A DNA stretch of 41,945 nucleotides, from positions 1 to 41,945 of the forward strand of contig CAIZLD010000076.1 of the NCBI GenBank assembly GCA_903933715.1, read 5' to 3'. The position numbers and the translations under genes are program-made. Each line of letters begins with the position of its first letter. Position 1 is the first letter of the stretch. The notes below the pieces were generated by a model. That model made no database searches. It was not told the origin of the DNA and worked only from the letters and a program-made list of their open reading frames with translations. The DNA comes from an uncultured Spartobacteria bacterium (lineage in GTDB: Bacteria > Verrucomicrobiota > Verrucomicrobiia > Chthoniobacterales > Chthoniobacteraceae). Below are positions 25,238 to 34,016 of this stretch, one piece after another.

Positions 25238-26328
25238 CCGCGTTCAATCCCCTCCCCAAATCCGACGCGTGGCGTTCGCTGTTTCAAAATGGCGAGACGT
25301 GTTGCGAGGTGGTCGTGATCAGGAAATTTGGTCACCCGCTATTGGTGTTGGCGGGGAAAGCCCGTTTTTCCGCTCAATCTCTGGCACTCTACCCGGCCCA
25401 AACTTTCAAAGCGCGACGATTGCGGGATTTGCTCTGCCTCGCGTTGCGGCTCCGGTTGCTCCCGCTGTTTTTTTCCGAAGAACTGCGCTTTGACCCGGCT
25501 GAATCGTTCACGCAAAAAATCCTCGCCAAAAACGACGGGGCTGCCGATTTCGCCATCCTCTGCGGCAATCCCCTTACCGAGTGGCAGCGGTTTATGATTC
25601 TGACCGGCGGGAGCGGGAACCGCGTGGTGATTAAAGCGGGGGTTTCGAAAGCCGCCCAAGAGGTGATTGCGCGGGAAGTCCGTATTTTGGATGAAAACCA
25701 AAATGCGCCGTATCTTCAAAACATCTCCGAGCGGTTCCAAACCGGGAATGTTGCGGCATTTAGCACCGCGTTTGTGGCGGGAGATTCCCCGGGGCTGGAG
25801 TCGGCAAACGAAATCGCTTCGATATTGGGAGCCTGGATTCTGGACGGAGAGGTGGCTTTGGGAGACCTTCCTGCCTGGCAGCGTTTGCAAGCCGCCGCCC
25901 CCGATTTGGCTCCAAGCCTCAAAGAGATGGGAACGACCCGGGTTGCCGTGACGCTGGCTCATGGTGATTTCGCGCCGTGGAATATCAAAGTGACACCCCG
26001 AGGCTGGGTGGTTTTGGATTGGGAACAGGGAGAAAATCCGGGCGTCCCCGGCTGGGATTGGTTTCATTTTCTCATCCAATCTCAACGGCTGGTTTTACAT
26101 CTTTCCCCGGAGCAACTGCTCTCCCGGCTCCAAGAGTTGATCGCTTCGCCGCTCTTTCAAGACTACGCCAAAAGGGCAAGGATCGACGGAATGGAATGGA
26201 AACTTCTGGCCGCGTATTTGGAATATATGGTTTTGGTGACCCCGCCCAAGGAAGAACTCGAGCCGTTGAAGGCATTGGGCCGGCTTGTTGCGAATCACCT
26301 GTCCCGGCTCTCTTTCTGCCCCCCATGA
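25234..26328 (+). CDS. aminoglycoside phosphotransferase (APH)-like kinase
   Basis: Protein-kinase-fold phosphotransferase of 364 residues. The C-lobe has the Brenner-type catalytic block LAHGDFAPWNIKV near residues 241-253 (Asp and Asn present), followed by WVVLDWEQGENPGVPGWDW (metal-binding Asp near residue 261). An upstream GSGNRVVIKAG near residue 130 could supply the ATP-binding lysine. The first ~120 residues are specific to this protein. The APH superfamily includes choline, homoserine, sugar and aminoglycoside kinases; antibiotic resistance is unlikely here given the glycan cluster. ATGA overlaps at both ends couple it to the P-loop kinase and to the following GT2. Confidence 0.78.
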   Translation: MTAFNPLPKSDAWRSLFQNGETCCEVVVIRKFGHPLLVLAGKARFSAQSLALYPAQTFKARRLRDLLCLALRLRLLPLFFSEELRFDPAESFTQKILAKNDGAADFAILCGNPLTEWQRFMILTGGSGNRVVIKAGVSKAAQEVIAREVRILDENQNAPYLQNISERFQTGNVAAFSTAFVAGDSPGLESANEIASILGAWILDGEVALGDLPAWQRLQAAAPDLAPSLKEMGTTRVAVTLAHGDFAPWNIKVTPRGWVVLDWEQGENPGVPGWDWFHFLIQSQRLVLHLSPEQLLSRLQELIASPLFQDYAKRARIDGMEWKLLAAYLEYMVLVTPPKEELEPLKALGRLVANHLSRLSFCPP

Positions 26329-27179
26329 CCTCCCCCCTGAAGTTCACGATTGTGACGCCCAGTTACCGGCAGTTGCGCTGGCTCAAGCTGTGCGCCGCTT
26401 CCGTGGAGGATCAGCGGGACGAAGTGGAAGTCGAGCACCTCATCCAGGATGCCCGGAGCGGCCCGGAACTGGCCGACTGGGTCCGATCCAACACCCACGC
26501 CCGGCTCTTTGTTGAAAGCGATTCGGGAATGTACGACGCCATCAATCGTGGGTTCCAAAAAGCAACCGGCGACATCGTGGCATGGCTCAATTGTGATGAA
26601 CAATATTTTCCGGGCGCCCTGGCGCAAGTGGCGGCGTTTTTTGAAGCACACCCCGCAATTGATGTTTTGTTTGGGGACACAGTCTTGATCGACGAAGCGG
26701 GCTCGCTGCTCTCCTATCGCCGGGCAATCCTCCCCACCCCGCTCCACCTCAGGCTCTCGCACCGGGATGCCCTCTCCTGTGCTACGTTTGTCCGGCGTTC
26801 GGTGATTGAGAGGGGCTTTTGGTTGAACCCCGAATGGAAAGTGGTTGCCGACGCGATTTGGATCGCCGACCTGCTCCGGGCCAAAGTGCGAATGGCGGTG
26901 CTGCCCAAACCGCTGGCCGCTTTCACGCTGACCCGGGAGAACTTGAGCCAGACAAACCTGGCCCGTGAAGAAAGCCTGCGGTGGCGCGAGCAATCCACCT
27001 CTCCCTGGATGCGGAGCTTACGGCTCCCGATGATCGTGTGGCACCGTCTGCGCAAGCTGTTCCATGGCGCTTACGCGAGCCGGGATTTCGACACCCGGCT
27101 TTATACTCAATCCTCGAATCTTGCCCGCGTCTCCGTCAGCGCCCGGAATATCCCGTTTAGCTGGCCGCGTCTGCCGTAA
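26325..27179 (+). CDS. family 2 glycosyltransferase
   Basis: GT-A enzyme of 284 residues and last gene of the plus-strand locus. FTIVTPSYRQLRWLKLCAAS, VESDSGMYDAINRGFQKATG and the metal-site variant WLNCDE (near residue 87) are clear, with WKVVADAIWIADLLRAKV in the catalytic region. The DSGMYDAINRG form is that of the WcaA/WbbD-like GT2 subgroup seen in many O-antigen clusters. ATG at 26325 overlaps the APH-like stop (ATGA). A repeat-filled 161-base gap separates it from the convergent three-domain glycosyltransferase. Confidence 0.92.
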   Translation: MTSPLKFTIVTPSYRQLRWLKLCAASVEDQRDEVEVEHLIQDARSGPELADWVRSNTHARLFVESDSGMYDAINRGFQKATGDIVAWLNCDEQYFPGALAQVAAFFEAHPAIDVLFGDTVLIDEAGSLLSYRRAILPTPLHLRLSHRDALSCATFVRRSVIERGFWLNPEWKVVADAIWIADLLRAKVRMAVLPKPLAAFTLTRENLSQTNLAREESLRWREQSTSPWMRSLRLPMIVWHRLRKLFHGAYASRDFDTRLYTQSSNLARVSVSARNIPFSWPRLP

Positions 27180-27184
27180 GAGGT

Positions 27185-27325
27185 GTTTTGGAATTTAAGA
27201 AGCCAGGAATCCAGGAAAGGCAGAAAAGGGGGTGAGAGGGACGGATCGCCGTTGTGAGCGCGTCCAAAAAATAATCTCCAATTCCACCCCTCTTTTTCCT
27301 GGCTTTCTGGCTTCCTGATTATTCT
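27185..27325. repeat. dispersed 'gaagccaggaa' inverted repeat, full copy
   Basis: Left arm gaagccaggaatccaggaaa (about 27199-27218) pairs imperfectly with right arm tttttcctggctttctggct and following cttcctga (27292-27319). The centre includes ggacggatcgccgttgtgag. The left half is homologous to 2868-2940. It lies between two convergent genes and could fold into a long hairpin in either transcript, but no clear T-run marks it as a terminator. Confidence 0.7.
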
Positions 27326-27340
27326 TTCACGCGATCCCGT

Positions 27341-30300
27341 CTACGTTGAAATGTTTTGAATCGCAGCATGGAGCTTTGCGACATAGCGAGATTCCGAGAA
27401 ATTGTCTTCAAAATGGCTTCGCAAGTTTTCGAATAAATCGGAGCAAAGCAAAGCGTGGATCGCCGTCGCAATCTCGCACGGAGAATGCAGCGACACCATT
27501 GCCGGATAATTCACCGGCATCACTTCGGTAATCGCGGCGCATCTCGTCGTTACAATCGGCAGGCCGTAAGCCATCGCCTCCAGTAAAACCAGGCCAAAAC
27601 TTTCCCAATGGCTTGGAAACACGAAGCAATCGCCCTGACGCAAAAACGCCTCCTTCTCTCCGGCAGACAAAAACCCGTGATAGCCCACGATGGAAGCACC
27701 CTGATTGAGCAGATCGGGCTGCAAACAACGCTGCTCAAAACGGGCCTGCTCCTGTCCATTGACAAATTCTCCGGCGACCTCCATGCGGAGGCAGATCGCC
27801 GAACCTTGCAATTGCTGATTTAAAAGGGCGACGCCATCCAAGGCATCGAAAACACCCTTCGGTTCGGTGCAGCGAGCCATGTAAACAACCCTGAAGCATT
27901 CCGGGTCCCCACCCGCCTGTGCTTTCTCTTCAATGGAAAGTTCACTCCCGTTCAACAACTTTCTCCGGGCGGCAAGCCGCGCCATCAATCTGGGAAGAAC
28001 CGATTCACGGAAGCGTGGGCATGGATCGGGAATGGCGTTGGCAACAATTTCCACATGGCGACTATGGAACTGCAGGGCATCACAGATCGTGGAGTTCGTC
28101 ACGGCGATCGAGAGCGTCGGTTTGGAAAGCAAAAGCCGGGTGATCCACCGTTCCAACCGGTTGCCTTCGCGGTCCAGCCATTCCCCAAGACCGACCGCAT
28201 GCCAATGCAGCACAAGCTGCTTAAAAAACGGGCGGCATAGCGCCATCACAATCCAGTCGCGGTACAGGGCGTTTCGCTTCCCGGGAGCCGGGACATAATA
28301 AAACGTGCGCACGCCATAACGGAACCGGCACGCGATTGCTTCCATGCAATAGCGCAACAACTGGAACACTTTGCCCAGGCGGATCGAACCGATGTCTTCC
28401 ATGTCGTCGGAGACGCGGCAGTTGACGTGGTAGCAGGCGATTTTGCGCTCCGCGTTTCTCGGCCCGGTCCGGGCATCGCCCCCCAAACCGTCCAGCATCA
28501 GTTTCACCATGAAGCTCTGGCCGTGATGCGGTGGGGGGGTGTGCGCAAAAACCAGCAGTTTCGCCGGTTCCGTGGCGTCCTTCCCGGCCGGGTGCCCGAG
28601 CACCGCCCCTTTCCAATAGGCCAGCAACCCTTCGGGCAATCCGCTCAAACCCCAGTTTTTGAGGTGCCGCCAGAGATTGCCCGGCAGGCACCGGAAGATG
28701 CGCCGTCCATGGGGCAACCGGCACCCGATGTAGGCGACGTTGTGCAGCATGGCGATCTGCTTCCGGCGTTCCGCCGCAATCGCCTCGGGCGTGAACGGCC
28801 CGGAAAAACAGAAATGCGTGAGTTGTGCGTCCGGCACAAAGATCGCCTTCCGATCGGCGCTGACGCGGAGGCTGAACTCGAAATCCTCCCCCCGAATCTG
28901 GAAATCGGTGCGGTGCAATCCGACCTCTTCGAACGCTTCCCGCGTGATTAGCAACGAAACGCCGGTCGCCCAGGAGAACCGGACTGGCTTCGGGCCGAAT
29001 TTCTCCAAATAGGCTTCCGGAGTGCGGATTTTCCCTTTCCTCAAACCATCAAACGGACCCGCTTCCAAAAGGCCGGGGAACCAGCCGATTTCTCCCGTGG
29101 ACCAGGTAATCATGGGGCAGGCGAGGTCTGCCCCCTCCTCGCGCATGGCGGCGAGCAGCCGCTCCAAAGCGCCCGGCGCGAGGCAAATGTCGTCATCCAT
29201 CATCCAAAGATGGCTGATGCGGTTGCCGTACTGTTCCAAGGCATATTTTTCCCCTAAGGCGAGCCCGCCCCCGCAGCTCAGGTTTTTGCCCGGAACCAGC
29301 CGCGTGATCTCCAGGCGGGCGCGGGCTTGCTCGACGACGGCGGCCGTCGCCGGATCGTCGGCGTTGTCCACCACCAGTACGGCCAGCGGGGTCGCTTCCG
29401 GCTCCAGCGAAGCGAGCATCCGCTCCAAATGTTCGGCCCGGCGGTAAGTGGCCGTGATGAGCACGACGAGCGGTTTTGGAACGGCTGCGGGCGCTGAGGA
29501 GCCGCCCAGCAGCTTGGAAGGCAGCACTCCCTTGGTAACCAGATTGCGAATCTGGTCCCGAATTTCCGGCCAGACGGCCGATGGCCGCAAACGGGTCAGG
29601 CAATAAGGCTCGGCGAAGCGGCAATAATCAAAGCAGGGACGGTAACGGCAGAGGTCCCGCATCACGACCTGGTGGATTGCTCCCGATGGCCGGAACCAAT
29701 CGGCATTCGTTGGCCCGAACAGGACTATCGTGGGTCGGCCACAAGCGGCGGCCAGGTGGGCGGGCCCGGAATCGTTGCCCAGGAGCAAATCGGCGCGGCC
29801 CAGAACATCAACCAGCTCGGTGAGCGTCAAATCGTGAAGCACGGTGTCGGCTGCGGAAGCGAGTGGCGAGCCGTAGCCGTCCGGGTCCGGGATCAAAATC
29901 AAATGGAAAGTAAACTCCTGGCGCAGCCGCTGGATTAACTCTTCAAAATAAGCGACGGGCCAGCGCCGGACGGGGATTCGCGCCCCGGCGTGCAGCACCA
30001 AAACCGGCACGCTCAATTCCGCAAAAAGGGTGTCGATCCGGATGGAGCGGTAAGCCTCATGGCGCAGCCTCGGCTGGACCTCCTTCATACCCGAGAGACC
30101 CATGGCAACGGCGAGATCACGCCAGTCCTCCACTTTGTGCTGGTTAGAGCCGCCGGTACGCTGGACCGCGTCGGTGAGAAGCAGCCCGCTGCCGCGATGG
30201 GAAAATCCAATGCGCCTGCGGGCGCCAATCAAAGCCATGAGCAGATGATCCCGCGGATCGTCGCGCGTGCTCACCGCCACATCGTATTGTTCCTTGCGGA

Positions 30301-30553
30301 GGTGCCAAAGGAGGCGCAAAAAGGCGCGCCAGTTCCAATTCCAGATGTGATATTTGTGATGAAACTTCGTCCAACCGGCCTCGAAGAAAAAGAAGCGGAT
30401 CGAAGGGAAGGTCGGTTCCAGCAGCGGCTTGGCATGGCTTTTTCCGACGAGATGCACCTCGTCCCCTTCCTGGAGCGCCCGTTGGAGCAGGGCGGTTGAA
30501 AAAGTAAGGTCTCCGAGTCCCCAGAGCTCGAGGACGAGGATTTTTCGTTTCAT
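27341..30553 (-). CDS. three-domain glycosyltransferase fusion (GT9-GT2-GT4)
   Basis: A single open frame of about 1070 residues with three glycosyltransferase modules. Residues 1-345 are heptosyltransferase/GT9-like: MKRKILVLELWGLGDLTFST at the start and LLGNDSGPAHLAAACGRPTI near 256. Residues 360-650 are GT2-like: LVVLITATYRRAEHLERMLA, VVDNADD and the metal site WMMDDDI near 455. Residues 664-1070 are GT4-like: LVFAHTPPPHHGQ, RVVYMARCTEPKGVF and the E-x7-E stretch WESFGLVLLEAMAYGLPIVT near 995. Each module keeps its main catalytic blocks, so the protein could make three successive linkages. It is convergent with the main locus. ATG at 30553 is preferred to a frame start at 30622. No stop or frameshift is evident at the junctions. 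Confidence 0.9.
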   Translation of the reverse strand: MKRKILVLELWGLGDLTFSTALLQRALQEGDEVHLVGKSHAKPLLEPTFPSIRFFFFEAGWTKFHHKYHIWNWNWRAFLRLLWHLRKEQYDVAVSTRDDPRDHLLMALIGARRRIGFSHRGSGLLLTDAVQRTGGSNQHKVEDWRDLAVAMGLSGMKEVQPRLRHEAYRSIRIDTLFAELSVPVLVLHAGARIPVRRWPVAYFEELIQRLRQEFTFHLILIPDPDGYGSPLASAADTVLHDLTLTELVDVLGRADLLLGNDSGPAHLAAACGRPTIVLFGPTNADWFRPSGAIHQVVMRDLCRYRPCFDYCRFAEPYCLTRLRPSAVWPEIRDQIRNLVTKGVLPSKLLGGSSAPAAVPKPLVVLITATYRRAEHLERMLASLEPEATPLAVLVVDNADDPATAAVVEQARARLEITRLVPGKNLSCGGGLALGEKYALEQYGNRISHLWMMDDDICLAPGALERLLAAMREEGADLACPMITWSTGEIGWFPGLLEAGPFDGLRKGKIRTPEAYLEKFGPKPVRFSWATGVSLLITREAFEEVGLHRTDFQIRGEDFEFSLRVSADRKAIFVPDAQLTHFCFSGPFTPEAIAAERRKQIAMLHNVAYIGCRLPHGRRIFRCLPGNLWRHLKNWGLSGLPEGLLAYWKGAVLGHPAGKDATEPAKLLVFAHTPPPHHGQSFMVKLMLDGLGGDARTGPRNAERKIACYHVNCRVSDDMEDIGSIRLGKVFQLLRYCMEAIACRFRYGVRTFYYVPAPGKRNALYRDWIVMALCRPFFKQLVLHWHAVGLGEWLDREGNRLERWITRLLLSKPTLSIAVTNSTICDALQFHSRHVEIVANAIPDPCPRFRESVLPRLMARLAARRKLLNGSELSIEEKAQAGGDPECFRVVYMARCTEPKGVFDALDGVALLNQQLQGSAICLRMEVAGEFVNGQEQARFEQRCLQPDLLNQGASIVGYHGFLSAGEKEAFLRQGDCFVFPSHWESFGLVLLEAMAYGLPIVTTRCAAITEVMPVNYPAMVSLHSPCEIATAIHALLCSDLFENLRSHFEDNFSESRYVAKLHAAIQNIST

Positions 30554-30723
30554 TCGGAAGCATGCTACCGCAACCGGGCAAAAAAATCGAGCGGCATTTG
30601 CGACCGGGCTGATCCCGGGCACGACCGGGAAAGAATTGCCCAGATCCCGGCGGCTTACCGGTAAACCAATCTATTAAACGAATCGTAAGGCCAAAGCGGT
30701 CCGGTGGTCCGAAACTTGAATTA

Positions 30724-30730
30724 AAGGAGG
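30724..30730 (+). promoter_or_regulatory. strong Shine-Dalgarno
   Basis: AAGGAGG lies 5 bases before the ATG at 30736. It is close to a perfect anti-SD match, whereas almost every other start in this window lacks one. It suggests high translation of the secreted protein that follows and fixes its start. Confidence 0.8.
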
Positions 30731-30735
30731 ATAGT

Positions 30736-31344
30736 ATGAAACAAAAAATCCAATGGCTTGCAGCCATTTTAATGGCCGCCTCAAGCAGTTTGGCTATGGC
30801 TAACCTGGGTTGCGGCAGTTGTTCCGATATGACGACGCGGATTGCGCCGGTCAGGGAACGGGTGATCCAACGCACCGTGTGTACGGTTCAACGTCCCGTG
30901 GTCATCAGAGAATCGAGGTGTCTGATGGAGAGCCCCTCGCGGCTGACCTGGAGTCAACCGGTTGAGCCGTTCCATACCTTGGGCAATGTGGTTGCCCTGC
31001 CGTTCAGGGCCGTGGGCAGCACGATGGCATGGACGGGCCGCCAATTCAGCGGTGCCGGCGAGTACATCAGCCCGGGGCCGTCCTATGTCGGCGAACGGTT
31101 CACAACCACCAGGGTCGTCACCAAAAAGACGATTCATCACAAGAAACATATGTACCGGACGGTGAGCTATCGGAGCGGATCGCTCATGCCAGTCGGTGAG
31201 CGCTTCACCACGGTCAAAGTCATCCGCACCCGGCCCGTTCTGGAGCCGGTGGGCGAGCGCACGATTGTGCGCACCCATCGCGGGATTCTAAAACCGTGGG
31301 CCAGCGCTTGCGGCTGCCCCGGCGCTTACTCGTATATCCGGTAA
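30736..31344 (+). CDS. secreted basic protein with VGER repeats
   Basis: Exported protein of 202 residues, not matched to a named family. A classical signal peptide (MKQKIQWLAAILMAASSSLA, cleavage likely after AMA near residue 22) precedes a mature chain with four early cysteines (GCGSCSD, VCTVQR, SRCLME) and two late ones (CGC). Three VGER units occur: YVGERFTTTRVV near 116, PVGERFTTVKVI near 153 and PVGERTIVRTH near 172. The mature part is Arg/Thr/Val-rich with predicted net positive charge. It is monogenic, with a strong Shine-Dalgarno before it and a terminator after it. It may be an abundant envelope or matrix protein; this is inference. Confidence 0.82.
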   Translation: MKQKIQWLAAILMAASSSLAMANLGCGSCSDMTTRIAPVRERVIQRTVCTVQRPVVIRESRCLMESPSRLTWSQPVEPFHTLGNVVALPFRAVGSTMAWTGRQFSGAGEYISPGPSYVGERFTTTRVVTKKTIHHKKHMYRTVSYRSGSLMPVGERFTTVKVIRTRPVLEPVGERTIVRTHRGILKPWASACGCPGAYSYIR

Positions 31345-31368
31345 CCGGAAAAAAACCGCACGGATAGT

Positions 31369-31406
31369 GACCGGAGAAGGACAGGTGCCTTCTCCGGTCT
31401 TTTTTT
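31369..31406 (+). terminator. rho-independent terminator
   Basis: gaccggagaagg (31369-31380), a 7-base loop acaggtg, and ccttctccggtc (31388-31399) form a perfect 12-bp stem followed by seven T (31400-31406). It ends the secreted-protein transcript, 25 bases after its stop codon. Confidence 0.93.
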
Positions 31407-31540
31407 GCTTGGTTTTGGGGAACTTGGCAGATAACAGTCGCGCCAGCAAAACGCTAGGGCGCCTTCTTTGGTCGCCATCTTCATTACGGCCAAAGGAACG
31501 ATGTCCCCCGTTTGTTCTCAAACACCCACCCAAAATACTT

Positions 31541-32263
31541 ATGAAAATCGCACTCACCGCCGGTCTGGCATTGGCGCTTGCAGGCTCTATCTTTGCCCAG
31601 AGCGCACCGACCGCCCCGAAAGAAACCAAGGACAAGGTCAGCTACTCGATTGGTGTCGACATCGGCAACAATCTCAAGCGTGCCGATCTCGACATCAACC
31701 CCAGCTTCCTCGCCCAAGGGATTCAGGACGCCTTTGCCGGTAAACCGGTGATGACCGAAGAGGAGATGAAGACCACTCTTCAGACCTTCCAGGAAGAGAT
31801 GAAGACCAAGATGCAGGCCAAGCAAAAAGCGGCGGCTGAGAAGAACAAAGCCGAAGCCGATAAATTCCTGGAGCAGAACAAGAGCGCGGAAGGGGTCAAA
31901 ACGACCGCCAGCGGCCTCCAGTATAAAGTCATCACCGAAGGCAAGGGACCCAAACCGAAGGCCAGCGATACTGTCAGCGTGAACTATCGCGGCACCCTCC
32001 TTAACGGCACCGAGTTCGACAAAAGCAAAGCTCCCGTCACGTTCCCGCTCGAAGGGGTGATCCCCGGCTGGACCGAAGCGCTCCAACTGATGCCCGTCGG
32101 CTCCAAATGGCAGCTCTTCATCCCGCCCGCCCTGGCTTATGGCGAGAACGCTCCTCCCATGATCGGACCCAACCAGCTCCTCATTTTCGAAGTCGAACTG
32201 CTCGAAATCAAGGCACCGGAGAAAGCCGAAGCCTCCGCGACGCCCGCTCCCGAGAAAAAATAA
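31541..32263 (+). CDS. FKBP-type peptidyl-prolyl cis-trans isomerase (Mip/FkpA-like)
   Basis: Exported proline isomerase/chaperone of 240 residues. Signal peptide MKIALTAGLALALAGSIFAQ is followed by an FKBP_N dimerisation domain (KVSYSIGVDIGNNLKRADLD and the long Lys/Glu-rich helix EEMKTKMQAKQKAAAEKNKA). The C-terminal FKBP domain has ASGLQYKVITEGKG, VSVNYRGTLLNGTEFDKS, the binding-site residues in VIPGWTEALQLMPVGSKWQL and PALAYGE. Active-site aromatic/Asp positions appear intact. ATG at 31541 gives a proper signal peptide. It stands alone between two terminators. Confidence 0.94.
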   Translation: MKIALTAGLALALAGSIFAQSAPTAPKETKDKVSYSIGVDIGNNLKRADLDINPSFLAQGIQDAFAGKPVMTEEEMKTTLQTFQEEMKTKMQAKQKAAAEKNKAEADKFLEQNKSAEGVKTTASGLQYKVITEGKGPKPKASDTVSVNYRGTLLNGTEFDKSKAPVTFPLEGVIPGWTEALQLMPVGSKWQLFIPPALAYGENAPPMIGPNQLLIFEVELLEIKAPEKAEASATPAPEKK

Positions 32264-32287
32264 GTTTCTCCCAAGCGCGATTCTTTC

Positions 32288-32333
32288 AAACATCCGGGCC
32301 GGGGTTCACCCTTGGTCCGGATGTTTGCTTTTT
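32288..32333 (+). terminator. rho-independent terminator
   Basis: aaacatccgggcc (32288-32300) pairs with ggtccggatgttt (32314-32326) with one wobble, loop of 13 bases, then gcttttt. It lies 25 bases after the FKBP stop codon. Confidence 0.88.
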
Positions 32334-32391
32334 AGACGTAGAGGAAAATTCGCATTTGGCTTCCCACGGCTTTTCCGGCTAAAACCGCCCC

Positions 32392-33273
32392 ATGCAACTC
32401 ATCGATGGCAAACAGATCGCCCTGCAAGTTCACGCCGAGACCCGGAGCGCGGTGCAAGCGCTCAAGGCCCGGGGGATCGTTCCCGGCCTGGCGGTGGTGC
32501 TCGTGGGAGACGATCCGGCCTCCCGCTCCTACGTCCGGTCCAAGGATAAAATGTCCCATGAGCTCGGCATTCACTCGGCTAAACACGAACTGCCCGCCAC
32601 CACCACGCAGGAGGAACTCATCGCGCTGGTCGAAAAACTCAATGCCGACCCGGCCATTCACGGCATCCTCGTCCAATCGCCTCCCCCCCCGCATATTGAC
32701 GAAGCCGCGGTGATACGGGCCATCGACCCGCGCAAGGATGTCGATGGTTTCCACCCGGTCAACGTCGCCAAACTTGCGCTCGACGACCCGTCCGGCTTTG
32801 TCCCGTGCACCCCGCTCGGTTGCCAGCGGCTTTTGCTCGCCAGCGGCATTGACCCGGCCGGGAAACACGCCGTGGTCATTGGCCGCTCCATGATTGTCGG
32901 CAAACCGATGGCGCTGCTGCTCATGGCCAAAGGCAAAGGAGGCGACGCCACCGTGACGGTCGTTCATTCCCGTTCCCGCAACCTCGCGGAATTGACCCGG
33001 CAAGCCGATATTCTCGTCGCCGCCATTGGCCGGCCCGGTTTCGTCAAGGCCGGGCATGTCCGCGAGGGAGCCGTTGTCATCGATGTCGGGATCAACCGGG
33101 TGGAAGACCCAACCGCCGCCAAGGGCTACCGGATCGTGGGCGACGTGGCGTTTGAGGAAGTCGCGCCGAAATGCTCGGCGATTACTCCCGTGCCCGGTGG
33201 GGTCGGCCCGATGACGATCGCCATGCTGATGGCCAACACCGTCAAAGCGTGCCGCCAGATCAGCGGGGTGTGA
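32392..33273 (+). CDS. folD: methylene-THF dehydrogenase / methenyl-THF cyclohydrolase
   Basis: FolD interconverts 5,10-methylene-THF and 10-formyl-THF in one-carbon metabolism. At 293 residues it is full length. It has the active-site segment [17 protein letters not shown] with conserved Tyr/Lys near residues 46-52, [12 protein letters not shown], the DVDGFHPVN block near 121-129, the Rossmann loop [20 protein letters not shown] and [18 protein letters not shown] near the end. The product supports the formyl-transfer steps of PurH (10508) and complements FolP (36849). It starts 58 bases after the FKBP terminator T-run. Confidence 0.97.
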   Translation: MQLIDGKQIALQVHAETRSAVQALKARGIVPGLAVVLVGDDPASRSYVRSKDKMSHELGIHSAKHELPATTTQEELIALVEKLNADPAIHGILVQSPPPPHIDEAAVIRAIDPRKDVDGFHPVNVAKLALDDPSGFVPCTPLGCQRLLLASGIDPAGKHAVVIGRSMIVGKPMALLLMAKGKGGDATVTVVHSRSRNLAELTRQADILVAAIGRPGFVKAGHVREGAVVIDVGINRVEDPTAAKGYRIVGDVAFEEVAPKCSAITPVPGGVGPMTIAMLMANTVKACRQISGV

Positions 33274-33281
33274 GGGCGCTG

Positions 33282-33785
33282 TTATTGCAGGATCATCCGC
33301 TCGGGCGAGCGGGTGAGCCCGTGTTTTAATTTCAGAGCCTGGTAACGCTCCGCAGAAACCGCTTCGGTAGTGAACCGCTTCTGCTGGGCGTCGTAGGTCG
33401 CAACCAGGTGTTCTGCGGGAAGAGACCGGCTCGCCTGCGCCGTGTTGATGAGCGGCGTCCCTTCTACAACAAACGCGCTTTGGCCATAGATGTAGGGAAT
33501 CCAAAAGAATCTTTGATAAAGCACTCCATCGACCAGGGCGACGGCTCCCGGCACGCTTTCAATCGCCCGGTCAATCGCCTCTTTCATGTTGGGAACGCCC
33601 GTCGGGATAAAGATGATGATGTGCGCGACATCCTTGCCTTCAACACGAGCCGCACCACGCCTTGCCCGCCCGATGACGCTAAGATCGACGTTTTTGGTGG
33701 AGATGATCGTAAAGTCGGTTAACCGGGTGGTGCAGCCGGTCAACAATGCGAGAAAAATGAATGCGAACAGGCGAGGGGTTTTCAT
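33282..33785 (-). CDS. uncharacterised lipoprotein
   Basis: Predicted lipoprotein of 167 residues. The signal MKTPRLFAFIFLALLTGCTT has a lipobox (LLTGC) with Cys at residue 18. The mature region has TDFTIISTKNVDLS and HIIIFIPTGVPNMKEAIDRA, then VPGAVALVDGVLYQRFFWIP, all suggesting a compact alpha/beta domain; I do not recognise the family with confidence. An Arg-rich RARRGAARVEG follows the first strand. It converges on folD with 8 bases between stops. Envelope localisation is clear; function unknown. Confidence 0.8.
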   Translation of the reverse strand: MKTPRLFAFIFLALLTGCTTRLTDFTIISTKNVDLSVIGRARRGAARVEGKDVAHIIIFIPTGVPNMKEAIDRAIESVPGAVALVDGVLYQRFFWIPYIYGQSAFVVEGTPLINTAQASRSLPAEHLVATYDAQQKRFTTEAVSAERYQALKLKHGLTRSPERMILQ

Positions 33786-34016
33786 ACCGAGTCATATGAA
33801 GGAAAACCCCATTCTCTGCAACCAAAATTACGGCTCTCCTATTCTTGATCCGTACAAAAAAATCGGAAGGCGTCGTTGTTTTTTCCCTTCGTTTTTGTCT
33901 CCGGGAACCAGTTCTATCGTAGTTTTTTAGACTCTCGGTAAGAACCAGCGGCGTCTTCCTGTTTTTAATCTAACTCATATTTTCCCCCGCGCAAGTGGGG
34001 GCTCTCGTTTTCCCTG

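Noticed and set aside
25234-26328. Aminoglycoside resistance gene
   Set aside because: Only the general APH-fold motifs are present and the gene is embedded in a glycan locus; resistance is not supported.
33984-34001. cccccgc-gcaa-gtgggggc hairpin as a terminator for the Pro/Thr protein
   Set aside because: On the minus strand the stem is followed by AAAATATG, not a U-run, so it is not a convincing terminator.
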